NCBI GenBank assembly: GCA_964566545.1
Contig: CAZMIX010000034.1
Coordinates: forward strand, 1-25,741
DNA length: 25,741 bases
Reading direction: 5' to 3'
Source: JAEYFP01 sp964566545
GTDB taxonomy: Bacteria > Bacillota > Clostridia > Lachnospirales > Lachnospiraceae
Positions within the stretch are counted from its first letter, which is position 1. Every line of letters begins with the position of its first letter. A model generated the notes under the pieces. The model was not told where the DNA came from and ran no database searches. It saw only the letters and a program-made list of their open reading frames with translations. This document shows positions 1-7,779 of this stretch, one piece after another. The translations under genes were made by a program, and so were the position numbers.

Positions 1-102
1 CTGCTCTATGACGCCGACTCCCCGCTGCTGTGCGGTAAGCCGATAGAAAATGATTGGGTGACGGAACGGAAATTAAAATCCATAAAAAATACTTGCTTTT
101 AG
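1..102 (+). CDS. Possible 3' end of an upstream gene (partial)
   Basis: Frame 1 is open from the first base to a TAG at 100-102, giving 33 codons with no recognisable motif. It could be the tail of a gene that starts outside the window, or a chance open frame. Its stop codon lies inside the inverted repeat at 93-105. No function can be given. Confidence 0.2.
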   Translation: MLYDADSPLLCGKPIENDWVTERKLKSIKNTCF

Positions 103-105
103 CAA
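93..105. promoter_or_regulatory. Perfect inverted repeat upstream of the MarR-GNAT gene (candidate operator)
   Basis: TTGCT at 93-97 and AGCAA at 101-105 form a perfect 5-bp inverted repeat with a TTT centre, 35 bases before the ATG of the MarR-type gene. MarR proteins commonly bind short A/T-rich palindromes of this kind in front of their own gene. The autoregulatory role is inferred. The arms are short enough to arise by chance. Confidence 0.35.
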
Positions 106-140
106 ATAAATGAGTTATCCTGATACCGAGGTGATTGGTA

Positions 141-1076
141 ATGGGATTATATGAGGAAACGGATATCGACGAAATCAGGAGCTTTAACCGATATTATACG
201 AACATTTTAGGACTGTTGGACAGGCATGTGCTCAACAGCCCGTATTCTTTGACGGAGGGGCGCATTTTGCTTGAAATTGCGCAGATGGGCGGCTGCACAG
301 TCACTGCGCTGGCCGATGCATTTCATTTGAATATTGGCTATTTGAGCAGGACGCTTAGTGCTTTGCAAAGCCTCGGACTGATCGAGAAGCAAACGTCCGA
401 CACGGATAGCCGCTCTAAAATTTTGCGGCTGACGGACTGCGGGCTGGAACAGGCGGATTTTCTGAACCGGAAATCCGACGAGCAGATAGCCGGCATCATC
501 GCGCCGCTTTCAAAGGAGCAGGGGACGGAGCTTGTGCATTGCATGAAACGGATCCGGGAGCTTCTTGCGCAGACGGCTTCAGGGGTGACTGCAGCACGCC
601 GGAATGATTATGAAAACGTGAAAATCGTGGAGGGCAGTCCCTATATAGAGGAGATTAAGCTGCTGATCACGGAATACACGAAGTTTCTGAACCGGGATCT
701 GGCGTTTCAGCATTTGCAGGGGGAATTGGCGGATCTGAAAATAAAGTATACAAAACCAAACGGAGAGCTGTTTGCCGCTGTGGTCGAAACGGGCGAGGTA
801 GCTGGCTGCGTGGCATTCTATCGCCACAGCGACGTTCGATGTGAGATGAAGCGGCTTTATGTGAAGCCCGAATTTCGCAAAGCGAACCTCGGGCGGCGGC
901 TGATCGAGGCCATTATTGGGGCGGCAAGGCAGGATGGCTATCAGGAAATGGTGCTCGATACGATCAGGCCGCTTAAGAGCGCGATTCATTTGTATCGGGA
1001 GTACGGATTTCAGGAAATTCCGGCCTACTATCATAACCCGATGGAGGACGTGGTCTATATGAAGCTGGATTTATGA
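141..1076 (+). CDS. Bifunctional MarR-type regulator / GNAT N-acetyltransferase
   Basis: The protein has 311 residues in two parts. Residues about 10-145 form a MarR-type winged helix, with the recognition helix around 64-81 (IGYLSRTLSALQSLGLI) and a wing near 86-97. Residues about 160-311 form a GNAT acetyltransferase fold, with the acetyl-CoA loop near 239-255 (LYVKPEFRKANLGRRLIEA) and the C-terminal LYREYGF at 284-290. The usual Q/R-x-x-G-x-G/A loop reads R246-K-A-N-L-G251, so the middle glycine is Asn. The ATG at 141 is chosen because GAGGTG at 128-133 sits 7 bases upstream; the in-frame TTG at 135 is too close. Such fusions are a known family and are likely a cytoplasmic regulator with an attached acetyltransferase. 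The substrate is unknown. The gene stands alone, with about 217 bases to the next start. Confidence 0.87.
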   Translation: MGLYEETDIDEIRSFNRYYTNILGLLDRHVLNSPYSLTEGRILLEIAQMGGCTVTALADAFHLNIGYLSRTLSALQSLGLIEKQTSDTDSRSKILRLTDCGLEQADFLNRKSDEQIAGIIAPLSKEQGTELVHCMKRIRELLAQTASGVTAARRNDYENVKIVEGSPYIEEIKLLITEYTKFLNRDLAFQHLQGELADLKIKYTKPNGELFAAVVETGEVAGCVAFYRHSDVRCEMKRLYVKPEFRKANLGRRLIEAIIGAARQDGYQEMVLDTIRPLKSAIHLYREYGFQEIPAYYHNPMEDVVYMKLDL

Positions 1077-1293
1077 AAGCCCGGTATTACCCCGGCACGT
1101 TGCCCCAATTGCGCACAAACAGCTCGTAATAGTAGCTTAAATGGTTAAGCCGTAGGATGGGGCGGTCGCGAAATCTCCTTGACGGTGGCGTTTTTCTGCG
1201 TTACGATTCTTATAGATGCGTTGATACCGGCTATTATTGAGTACAAAAATATGAAACACGGGTGCGGTGTCTGCTGTAAGAAGGAGGAGCTAC

Positions 1294-1584
1294 ATGATCA
1301 GACATATTGTAATGTGGAAATTTAAGGAAGGTACACAAAAGGAGATGCAGGAATTTTTAGACGGACTGATGGCGCTTAAGGGCCAGATCGAGGTGATCCG
1401 CCGCATGGAGACAGGCTTCAGCGTGAATAATGAAAACAGCTATGATGCCGTGCTCGTTTGTGATTTTGATTCGATGGAGCATTTAAAGAGCTACCAGAAC
1501 GATCCGAGACATTTGAAGGTCGCGGCTCTCTGCAAGGAAATCCGCATATCCAGAGCCGACGTCGATTACGAAATAGAAGGCTAA
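1294..1584 (+). CDS. Dabb (dimeric alpha/beta barrel) stress-responsive protein
   Basis: This 96-residue protein opens with MIRHIVMWKFKEGT, the start typical of Dabb domains (His at 4, Lys at 9). It also carries YQNDPRHLKVA at 67-77 and ends in VDYE, all features of the stress-responsive A/B barrel family. These proteins form small cytoplasmic dimers. Some are enzymes, but most bacterial stand-alone members have no assigned reaction. AAGGAGGAG at 1281-1289 fixes the start at 1294; an in-frame upstream extension to 1267 has no ribosome site. The 217 bases before it show an open but unrecognisable frame (1149 onward) that I do not call a gene. Confidence 0.8.
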   Translation: MIRHIVMWKFKEGTQKEMQEFLDGLMALKGQIEVIRRMETGFSVNNENSYDAVLVCDFDSMEHLKSYQNDPRHLKVAALCKEIRISRADVDYEIEG

Positions 1585-1653
1585 CTTATGACAATTATAA
1601 TTTGAAAAGTTGACAAATATCAGGTTGCAAACAAATTAAGACTGCATTAAAAT

Positions 1654-1694
1654 TTAGATAGTTTCCCGCGCAGTATGGCCGGAGAACTATCTAA
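1654..1694 (+). promoter_or_regulatory. 10-bp perfect inverted repeat in the leader of the esterase gene
   Basis: TTAGATAGTT at 1654-1663 is the exact reverse complement of 1685-1694, with a 21-base loop. Flanking AAAA/TTTT extends the pairing past a one-base bulge. The right arm ends 8 bases before the GGAGG ribosome site at 1703-1707. It could be an operator or an mRNA hairpin that modulates translation. The run after it (TTTTAT) is too short for a convincing terminator. Confidence 0.4.
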
Positions 1695-1716
1695 TTTTAT
1701 ATGGAGGTTACGCCGG

Positions 1717-2796
1717 ATGGGAGAACGATTCAAAAAACATAAAGCTTTATTTGCCGCTTTGTATGCAGTTTTGCTGCTTGCGCTGTGGTATGGCTTTCAA
1801 AATGTAAAAAAGAGCGCGGCAGATAATATGACCGGCATAGGAACGCAAACGGTGGAAAGCATGGAGGCCGTTGCGGCCGATGAAAAGGGCAATGCGGACA
1901 GTGAGGAATCTGACGGGGCGGAGGAAGCGGCCGTTGCCGGTGCCGCGGATGCAAAAGACGACGGTACCGTAAACGGGATGTCCAGAAAGGCATACGGAGG
2001 CTATCTGGACGCAAAGGTGAAGTTTACCGGAAATGACGGGATCGAATTTGGCATCGGCGATACGGTGCAAAAAGAACTTTGGACACAGACGACAATCTAT
2101 GCCAATAATATTCCGGGGGCGTTTGTCATTGACGTCTGCCTGCCGGACGACTATGACGAGAGTATTTCCTATCCGGTCGTGTATTTGACAGACTGCTACT
2201 GGCGGCGGGAAAATTATGGGGAGATCAAGGAATTATACGAGTCGGGGAAAACGAAGGAGTTCATTTTGATCGGGATCGGGTATCCCGATAATTACGATTT
2301 TGACACGATCAGAGGCCGCGACCTTCTCAATGATCCGGACAGCTTCCTTTCCCTGATCGTCAACGGAGTTCTGCCCTATGCGGAAAGCAATTATAACATT
2401 GACACATCGGACAGGACGTTCTGCGGCGCGTCCTACGGCGGTTACTTTATGGTATACAGCCTGTTCCAGAGCGACGGCATCACAAAGGATGTCTTTCAGA
2501 ATTATGTGCTCGCCAGTCCGACCTTTTATGCGAGGAGCTATGGGCAGTATCTGGCGGATTACGAGGATGCTTACTGGAATCGGGATAATACCGTCCTTAA
2601 AGCGAATGTCTACATGACTGTGGGGGCCGATGAGGAAACTTATTTTGTCCGCCCGTTCAAAAACTTTATCAAGCGGCTGGAAAAGCGGAATTATGGCGGC
2701 CTGAATGTGGTTTCAAAGGTCTATGAGGGAAAGGAGCACTATACGGTCTGGGTGCCAACGCTGCTGGAGGGACTTACGCTGTATCTTTCGAAATAA
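1717..2796 (+). CDS. Membrane-anchored alpha/beta-hydrolase (esterase D-like family)
   Basis: The protein has 359 residues. A basic N-terminus and hydrophobic segment at about 10-25 look like an uncleaved signal anchor. An acidic Ala/Glu/Asp-rich linker follows at about 35-90. The rest is a putative esterase domain of the enterochelin esterase/esterase D type (PF00756-like). The nucleophile is Ser239 in G-A-S-Y-G; likely partners are Asp305 in GADEETYF and His341 in GKEHYTVW. The active site should therefore face outside the cell. The ATG at 1717 is preferred because GGAGG at 1703-1707 is 9 bases upstream; the in-frame ATG at 1675 lies inside an inverted repeat and has no ribosome site. Natural substrates could be acylated sugars, siderophores or other esters; the sequence does not decide. 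Confidence 0.8.
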   Translation: MGERFKKHKALFAALYAVLLLALWYGFQNVKKSAADNMTGIGTQTVESMEAVAADEKGNADSEESDGAEEAAVAGAADAKDDGTVNGMSRKAYGGYLDAKVKFTGNDGIEFGIGDTVQKELWTQTTIYANNIPGAFVIDVCLPDDYDESISYPVVYLTDCYWRRENYGEIKELYESGKTKEFILIGIGYPDNYDFDTIRGRDLLNDPDSFLSLIVNGVLPYAESNYNIDTSDRTFCGASYGGYFMVYSLFQSDGITKDVFQNYVLASPTFYARSYGQYLADYEDAYWNRDNTVLKANVYMTVGADEETYFVRPFKNFIKRLEKRNYGGLNVVSKVYEGKEHYTVWVPTLLEGLTLYLSK

Positions 2797-2893
2797 TAAA
2801 AATATTCAAAAAATTACATGACGGGCAAAAACAAAAGAAAAATAACCAGGGAGGGAAGAGGCGGATTTTAACTATACAAAATCGGATTAATTG

Positions 2894-2902
2894 TGATATA
2901 CT
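2894..2902 (+). promoter_or_regulatory. Extended -10 promoter for azlCD
   Basis: TGA followed by TATACT (2897-2902) forms an extended -10 element. The matching -35 position (about 2874-2879) is poor, as is common for TGn promoters. The predicted start near 2909 lies just before the inverted repeat at 2915-2942. Confidence 0.5.
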
Positions 2903-2914
2903 CATAGGCAAGCG

Positions 2915-2942
2915 CAAATAGACAGGGGAGGCTGTCTATTTG
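2915..2942 (+). promoter_or_regulatory. Perfect 11-bp inverted repeat at the 5' end of the azlC transcript
   Basis: CAAATAGACAG at 2915-2925 and its exact reverse complement at 2932-2942 flank a 6-base GGGAGG loop. It would form a hairpin almost at the start of the mRNA, or act as an operator next to the promoter. There is no T-run after it, so termination is unlikely. Its GGGAGG loop resembles a ribosome site, but the true one for azlC is at 2965-2970. Confidence 0.5.
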
Positions 2943-2978
2943 TGTTATATTTACGAAGGAAATTGGAGAAATCATGCG

Positions 2979-3692
2979 ATGAGCAGACGAAAAAGAATGG
3001 CGAAAAAGGCGCTCAAAGCGGCTTTTCCTTATACAATCCCGATTTTTGCGGGCTTTTGGTTTTTAGGACTGACATACGGTATTTATATGCATGCGTCGGG
3101 TTTCAGTTTTTTATATCCGATGTTTATGAGCGTACTGATTTTTGGCGGTTCCCTGGAATTTGTCGCGGTGAACCTGCTTTTGGGCGCGTTTAATCCGTTA
3201 CAGGCGTTCACGATGGCGCTGATGATTCAGGCGCGCCATCTGTTTTACGGAATTTCCATGCTCGATAAATTTAAGTATACGGGCTGGAAAAAACCTTATT
3301 TGATTTTCGGCATGTGCGACGAGAGCTTTTCGATTAATTATACGGCAAAAATACCCGAGGGCGTTGATCAGGGCTGGTTTATGTTCTGGGTGACGGTGCT
3401 TAACCATTTTTATTGGTTTTTTGGCTCGACGCTGGGCGGCTTATTAGGCCAGTTTTTAAAATTCAACACGGAAGGCCTGGAATTTGTCATGACGGCGATG
3501 TTTACCGTGATTTTCCTCGAACAGTGGCTGAAGGAGAAAAAGCATTTTACAGCGCTGATCGGGCTTGGTTGTGCGCTGCTCTGCCTGATTTTGTTCGATT
3601 CGGACGACTTTATGATTCCGACGATGGTCGCGATACTCGGATTTCTGACTGTTTGCAGGAAACCGATTGAAAAGGCAGGTGGGCTGGCATGA
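2979..3692 (+). CDS. azlC: AzlC family branched-chain amino acid exporter, large subunit
   Basis: The protein has 237 residues, mostly hydrophobic with about seven or eight membrane helices. Family hallmarks are FGGSLEFV at 55-62, QARHLFYGISML at 84-95 and the DESF motif at 114-117. AzlC works with the small AzlD in the membrane; in Bacillus and related bacteria the pair exports branched-chain amino acids or analogues such as azaleucine. The ATG at 2979 has GGAGAA at 2965-2970 with 8-base spacing; longer in-frame starts (TTG at 2940) overlap an inverted repeat. Its stop overlaps the azlD start (ATGA), so the two are translationally coupled. The actual substrate is not shown by sequence. Confidence 0.88.
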   Translation: MSRRKRMAKKALKAAFPYTIPIFAGFWFLGLTYGIYMHASGFSFLYPMFMSVLIFGGSLEFVAVNLLLGAFNPLQAFTMALMIQARHLFYGISMLDKFKYTGWKKPYLIFGMCDESFSINYTAKIPEGVDQGWFMFWVTVLNHFYWFFGSTLGGLLGQFLKFNTEGLEFVMTAMFTVIFLEQWLKEKKHFTALIGLGCALLCLILFDSDDFMIPTMVAILGFLTVCRKPIEKAGGLA

Positions 3693-4024
3693 CAACGATG
3701 ACATTGACGCAGCAGATCATTACGATTGCGGTCTGCATTTTAGGGACGATGTTGACTCGGTTTCTCCCGTTTTTCATTTTTTCAGAAAGAAAGCCGGCGC
3801 CGCAATATATCCAATATCTCGGAAAGGCGCTGCCCGCCGCGATTTTTGGTATGCTGATCGTTTATTGCCTAAAGGATGTCAGCGTATTGACAGGCACACA
3901 TGCCGTTCCGGAGCTGATTTCGATCGCGGTCGTCGTCGGGCTGCATTTTTGGAGAAGGCAGATGCTTTTATCTATCGCCGGTGGGACTGTTTGCTATATG
4001 CTGCTGATACAATTTTTATTTTAA
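3689..4024 (+). CDS. azlD: AzlD family small transporter subunit
   Basis: This 111-residue membrane protein has about four helices. It carries TMLTRFLPF at 20-28, YLGKALPAAIFGMLIVYCL at 43-61 and HFWRRQMLLSIAGG near 86-99, all typical of AzlD (PF05437). Its start ATG overlaps the azlC stop in an ATGA, so it is the second gene of a two-gene unit and partner of AzlC. The ABC ATPase start lies only 23 bases downstream, so the transcript may continue into that pair. Confidence 0.88.
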   Translation: MTTMTLTQQIITIAVCILGTMLTRFLPFFIFSERKPAPQYIQYLGKALPAAIFGMLIVYCLKDVSVLTGTHAVPELISIAVVVGLHFWRRQMLLSIAGGTVCYMLLIQFLF

Positions 4025-4047
4025 CCAAAACAGGAAAGGGGTATTCG

Positions 4048-4797
4048 ATGGAAAACGCAATCGAAATAAAGGGACTCAATAAAAAATATCGGGATTTCTC
4101 GCTTAAGGACATTCATTTTTGTCTGCCGGAAGGGAGCATTTTAGGGCTTGTCGGAGAAAACGGCGCAGGGAAAAGTACGACGATCAATCTGATCATGGAC
4201 GCGATTTCCCGTGACAGCGGTACGATTACCGTGCTTGGGACCGATAATCAGTCGAAGGACTTTTTACGGGTAAAGGAGGACATCGGCGTCGTTCTGGATG
4301 AAGCCTATTTCCCGTCGGTCATTTCCGCGGCAAATGTTAATTCCATTATGAAATACACCTATCAAAATTGGAATGAGCAGGAATATTTCTCCTATCTTAG
4401 AAAATTTGAATTGCCCGAAAAAAAGATGTTCAAGGAATATTCCAGGGGAATGAAAATGAAGCTTGCAATTGCAGTGGCATTATCCCATGGCTCACGGCTC
4501 TTGGTGTTGGATGAGGCAACAAGCGGTCTGGATCCGATTGTGCGGGAAGAAATTCTGGATATTTTTAAGAAGTTTGCCGCAAAGGAGGGTCATTCGATCT
4601 TACTATCCTCCCACATTGTCAGCGATTTGGAAAAGCTTTGTGACTACATTGCTTTTATCCACAAGGGAAGACTGCTGTTTTGCGAGAAAAAGGAAAAGCT
4701 GCTTAAGGATTACGCATTGTCGGAGCATGCGACGCTGGAAGATATCATTTTATTTATGGCAAGGAAAGGAGTTGCGCATGAAGGCGTTATTAATTAA
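4048..4797 (+). CDS. ABC transporter ATP-binding protein
   Basis: The protein has 249 residues. It has Walker A GENGAGKST at 36-44, signature YSRGMKMK at 131-138, Walker B LLVLDEA at 151-157, D-loop SGLDP at 159-163 and switch His189 in LLSSHI. The Q-loop position (about 80-90) reads GVVLDEAYF with no Gln, as in several small drug-type ABC ATPases. It should energise the membrane protein encoded next, whose gene overlaps its 3' end by 20 bases. AGGAAAGGGG ends 6 bases before the ATG at 4048. The frame is open far upstream, but that part overlaps azlD and is not coding. Cargo is unknown; antibiotic or peptide extrusion is typical of such pairs. Confidence 0.88.
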   Translation: MENAIEIKGLNKKYRDFSLKDIHFCLPEGSILGLVGENGAGKSTTINLIMDAISRDSGTITVLGTDNQSKDFLRVKEDIGVVLDEAYFPSVISAANVNSIMKYTYQNWNEQEYFSYLRKFELPEKKMFKEYSRGMKMKLAIAVALSHGSRLLVLDEATSGLDPIVREEILDIFKKFAAKEGHSILLSSHIVSDLEKLCDYIAFIHKGRLLFCEKKEKLLKDYALSEHATLEDIILFMARKGVAHEGVIN

Positions 4798-5404
4798 GGA
4801 CTTCTACATGTTGATCAAGCAAATGAAGATTTTTATCATCGTGATTTTGGTGCTCGCCATTATGCCGGGAACCTCTGTGGCCGCATTTGCGATTGTTTAT
4901 TCTGCGATGATCCCGATGACCGCTATTGCGTATGATGAAGGCTGCAAATGGGATCGGTTTGCGGCGATGATGCCCTACACTGTCAAAAATCTTGTGCTTG
5001 AAAAATATATATTTGGGTATCTCATGGTCACTTTTGCAGCAATCATTTCAGCGCTGTCGAAGCTGATCACAGGGCTTGTGACCGGATCGGGGTTTGATGT
5101 TCAGAATCTCGTGGTCATCGCGGTGGTGGTCTGTATTGCATTGACTATGCAGGCACTAAATCTTCCTTTTGTTTATAAATTCGGCGTGGAAAAGGGACGC
5201 TTTGTGTATCTGGCGTTTTTCGTTCTTGTATTTGCGGTTCTCGGATTGTTTGAAATAAATATAGAACCTGATTTCAGTACGCTTCCAAATATTCAGATCA
5301 GTATTTTGTTTTTGGCCATAGCTCTTTTGGCAGTGACAGTCATTTGTAATGTTGGATCGATTCTGTTGTCAGTACGGTTTTATGCAAAGAAGAGCCATCA
5401 ATAA
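4778..5404 (+). CDS. ABC-2 type transporter permease
   Basis: This 208-residue membrane protein begins MKALLIKDFYMLIKQMK and has about six hydrophobic segments. It carries the short soluble stretch DEGCKWDRFAAMMPYTVKN after the second helix, a pattern common in the ABC2_membrane_5 family. The start overlaps the upstream ATPase gene by 20 bases, and AAGGAAAGGAG lies just before it. Overlap and order indicate a two-component exporter. The closing AKKSHQ is cytoplasmic by charge. Specificity cannot be read from the sequence. Confidence 0.82.
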   Translation: MKALLIKDFYMLIKQMKIFIIVILVLAIMPGTSVAAFAIVYSAMIPMTAIAYDEGCKWDRFAAMMPYTVKNLVLEKYIFGYLMVTFAAIISALSKLITGLVTGSGFDVQNLVVIAVVVCIALTMQALNLPFVYKFGVEKGRFVYLAFFVLVFAVLGLFEINIEPDFSTLPNIQISILFLAIALLAVTVICNVGSILLSVRFYAKKSHQ

Positions 5405-5428
5405 CATACTCCGGGGAGGAAATAACGT

Positions 5429-6043
5429 TTGAATGCAGTAACGATTTTATTATTGGCAATGGGTCTTTCGATGGATGCTTTTGCGGTGGCCATTTGCAAG
5501 GGGCTTGCGATGCAGCGAATTACGGTAAAAAAGAGTCTGATCGTCGGCATGTGGTTCGGTGTTTTTCAGGCACTGATGCCGTTCTTCGGCTATCTGCTTG
5601 GCACTCAGTTTGAGCGGTTTATCGTGACCGTTGCGCCGTGGGTCGCATTCGCTCTGCTTAGCTTAATCGGTGTGATGATGATCAGGGAAGCCCTGAGCGG
5701 AAATGAAGAATGTGACTGTGAGTGTGCTCCGCAAGGAGATGAGAGCACCTTGCTGTGCATAAAGCAGATGTTTATGCTGGCCGTAGCAACGAGTATTGAT
5801 GCGATGGCGGTGGGTGTAACGTTTGCGTGTGTACCTGTCGCTATTTTGAAGGATGCCTCTCAGCTGGATAATACGCTGTTAGCCTGTACAACGATCGGTG
5901 TGATTACATGCATGATTTCGATGCTTGGGGTAAAGATCGGGAATGTGTTTGGCACAAAATATAAAAAGCGTGCGGAGCTTTCGGGTGGAGTTCTGCTTAC
6001 CCTACTGGGGATCAAGACTTTGATCGAGGGGCTGCTTGGTTAG
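5429..6043 (+). CDS. mntP: MntP-type manganese efflux pump
   Basis: The protein has 204 residues and about six membrane helices in two repeats. Each repeat has the family's acidic motif: MGLSMDAFAVA with Asp16 and ATSIDAMAVG with Asp124. MntP exports Mn(II) and protects against manganese excess. The start is a TTG at 5429, set by GGGGAGGA at 5413-5420 and by the usual N-terminus of the family; no in-frame ATG fits. The cytoplasmic loop at 92-101 holds three Cys spaced by one residue each (C95, C97, C99), which is unusual and may bind metal. No yybP-ykoY manganese riboswitch is visible, since only 24 bases separate it from the upstream permease gene. Confidence 0.9.
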   Translation: MNAVTILLLAMGLSMDAFAVAICKGLAMQRITVKKSLIVGMWFGVFQALMPFFGYLLGTQFERFIVTVAPWVAFALLSLIGVMMIREALSGNEECDCECAPQGDESTLLCIKQMFMLAVATSIDAMAVGVTFACVPVAILKDASQLDNTLLACTTIGVITCMISMLGVKIGNVFGTKYKKRAELSGGVLLTLLGIKTLIEGLLG

Positions 6044-6085
6044 TTTACAGCGAGACGGCTGCCGGAACGCGAAAGGAAATAAGTA

Positions 6086-6952
6086 ATGCATGAGGTCATG
6101 GCGAAGGGAATCTTGTCTGCACAAAACGGGATGAACGTCTATCGAGGTTGTCAGCACGGCTGCATTTACTGCGATGCCAGAAGCGCCTGCTATCAGATGC
6201 GGCATGCCTTTGAGGATATCGAGGTCAAGAAAAACGCCCCGGAGCTGCTGGAGGACGCACTGAGACGGAAAAGAAAAAAATGTATGATTTCCACAGGTGC
6301 GATGTCGGATCCGTATATACCTCTTGAAATGGATCTTTGCATAACGAGAAAATGTCTGGAAATGATCGACCATTATGGGTTTGGCACAGCAATTCAAACA
6401 AAATCAAACCGGATCATGCGCGATATGGATTTGCTCAAAAGCATTCATCAGAAGTCCAAGTGTGTCGTCGAAATGACGCTGACGACTTATTCGGAAGAGC
6501 TGTGTAAGATCGTGGAGCCGCATGTCTGTACAACAAAGGAGCGGTTTGAGGTGTTAAAGGCTATGCAGGCAGAAGGTATTCCTACGGTCGTGTGGCTGAG
6601 CCCGATTTTACCATATATCAATGATACGATGGAAAACATGGAAGGAATTCTGGATTACTGTGTGAAGGCAGGTGTCAAGGCGATTATCTGCTTTGGGATT
6701 GGTCTGACGCTGCGCGAGGGTGACAGAGAGTACTATTATGCGAAGCTGGACAGGCACTTTCCGGGGCTGAAAGAGAGATATATTCAAAACTATGGAAATG
6801 CTTATGAACTGAATTGCTCCGATGGTGCGGCGTTGATGCGGCGCGTGAAGGAAACCTGCCGGGAGCATGGGATCTTGCTCGGAGTGGAAAATGTCTTTTC
6901 TTATCTACATACCTATGAGGAGAAGGGTTATGAACAGATGTCTCTGTTCTGA
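6086..6952 (+). CDS. Radical SAM protein, SPL (spore photoproduct lyase-like) family
   Basis: The protein has 288 residues. The [4Fe-4S] motif is C22-QHG-C26-IY-C29, followed by DARS, as in the Rv2578c/SPL-type radical SAM group. STGAMSDPYIPLE lies near 70-82, and a conserved HGILLGVENVFSYL-type tail is at the end. Members cleave SAM to a 5'-deoxyadenosyl radical; the reaction of this subgroup is not established. AAGGAAAT precedes the ATG at 6086, about 42 bases after mntP, so it may share that transcript. It converges on the SDR gene, with 24 bases between the two stops. Its Cys-rich N-terminus is intact, so it is probably functional. Confidence 0.82.
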   Translation: MHEVMAKGILSAQNGMNVYRGCQHGCIYCDARSACYQMRHAFEDIEVKKNAPELLEDALRRKRKKCMISTGAMSDPYIPLEMDLCITRKCLEMIDHYGFGTAIQTKSNRIMRDMDLLKSIHQKSKCVVEMTLTTYSEELCKIVEPHVCTTKERFEVLKAMQAEGIPTVVWLSPILPYINDTMENMEGILDYCVKAGVKAIICFGIGLTLREGDREYYYAKLDRHFPGLKERYIQNYGNAYELNCSDGAALMRRVKETCREHGILLGVENVFSYLHTYEEKGYEQMSLF

Positions 6953-6976
6953 TTTTGATAGGAGCATCATGGCTCT

Positions 6977-7699
6977 TTAGATCCAACCACCGTCCAATTG
7001 GATAACCTGTCCGGTAAGATAGGAATTTCCTGTGCAGAGCTGTAAGACAAGTGCGGCGGCGTCCTCTGGTGTGCCCATACGGTCAGCCGGTATTTCGGAG
7101 ACAATCCCGATGATCTCATCCTCTGAAAAATGTCGGTTCATATCAGTGTCCATCATGCCGCAGGCGATCGCATTGACCTGAATGTTGCTTGGCGCAAGCT
7201 CCTTAGCGAGCGCCCGTGTGAAAGCATTCAGCCCACCCTTAGAGGCGGAATAGGCGACCTCCATTGAAGCGCCGCAGCTTCCCCATACGGAAGAAATATT
7301 AATGATCTTGCCTGTTTTTTTCTGAAGCATGAGAGGGATCGCCAGCTTGGAGCAGTAAAAAGCGGCGTTTAAGTTTGTACCGATGATGTCATTCCAGCTT
7401 TCGGCAGGCATTTCAGAAAGCAGTCCGATATAGGAGATGCCCGCATTGTTTACAAGGACGTCAAGCTCTCTAATTTCTTCAAACAGCCGCACGATGGCTT
7501 CGTAATCAGAAAGATCGCCAATAAAAGTCTGACAGGAGATCCTGCAGTCTTTTTTTAATTTCTCTGCAAGCGTAGTCAGCTCCAAAGCGGAATGCTTGCA
7601 GGTAAGTATCAAATCATAGCCTTCCATGGCAAATGCTTTTGCGATGGCTTTTCCGATGCCGCGTGATGCGCCGGTAATCAGGGCAGTCTTTTTTTTCAT
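6977..7699 (-). CDS. SDR family oxidoreductase (FabG/YmfI-like)
   Basis: The protein has 240 residues, a classical short-chain dehydrogenase. It carries the cofactor motif TGASRGIG at 9-16, NNAG at 84-87 and the catalytic set Asn110, Ser137, Tyr150, Lys154 (YSASK), and ends in LDGGWI. The family reduces 3-oxoacyl-ACP or similar ketones with NAD(P)H. Stand-alone Firmicute members of this size include FabG paralogues and YmfI, the EF-P 5-aminopentanone reductase; sequence alone does not choose between them, and there is no fatty acid synthesis gene nearby. GGAGGTG lies just upstream of the ATG (7699). A minus-strand promoter is visible at 7780-7809. Confidence 0.85.
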   Translation of the reverse strand: MKKKTALITGASRGIGKAIAKAFAMEGYDLILTCKHSALELTTLAEKLKKDCRISCQTFIGDLSDYEAIVRLFEEIRELDVLVNNAGISYIGLLSEMPAESWNDIIGTNLNAAFYCSKLAIPLMLQKKTGKIINISSVWGSCGASMEVAYSASKGGLNAFTRALAKELAPSNIQVNAIACGMMDTDMNRHFSEDEIIGIVSEIPADRMGTPEDAAALVLQLCTGNSYLTGQVIQLDGGWI

Positions 7700-7779
7700 G
7701 CCGCACCTCCAAAAATTTTATAGGAATCTCCTATGGAGTTCCTGTTTTGCAACTATTAATCATAAAAGAGTACGAGATT

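Noticed and set aside
1149..1293. Hydrophobic open frame before the Dabb gene
   Set aside because: It runs without a stop from 1149 and shows a hydrophobic stretch, but it has no clear start or family match and overlaps the Dabb gene out of frame.
4463..4777. Upstream extension of the ABC permease frame
   Set aside because: The frame is open across the ATPase gene, but the overlapping ATG at 4778 with its ribosome site fits the family start.
5405..5428. yybP-ykoY manganese riboswitch before mntP
   Set aside because: Only 24 bases separate mntP from the upstream gene, too short for that element.
6953..6976. Terminator between the radical SAM gene and the SDR gene
   Set aside because: Only a 4-bp GAGC/GCTC pairing is visible and it runs to the edge of the SDR stop, so it is too weak to call.
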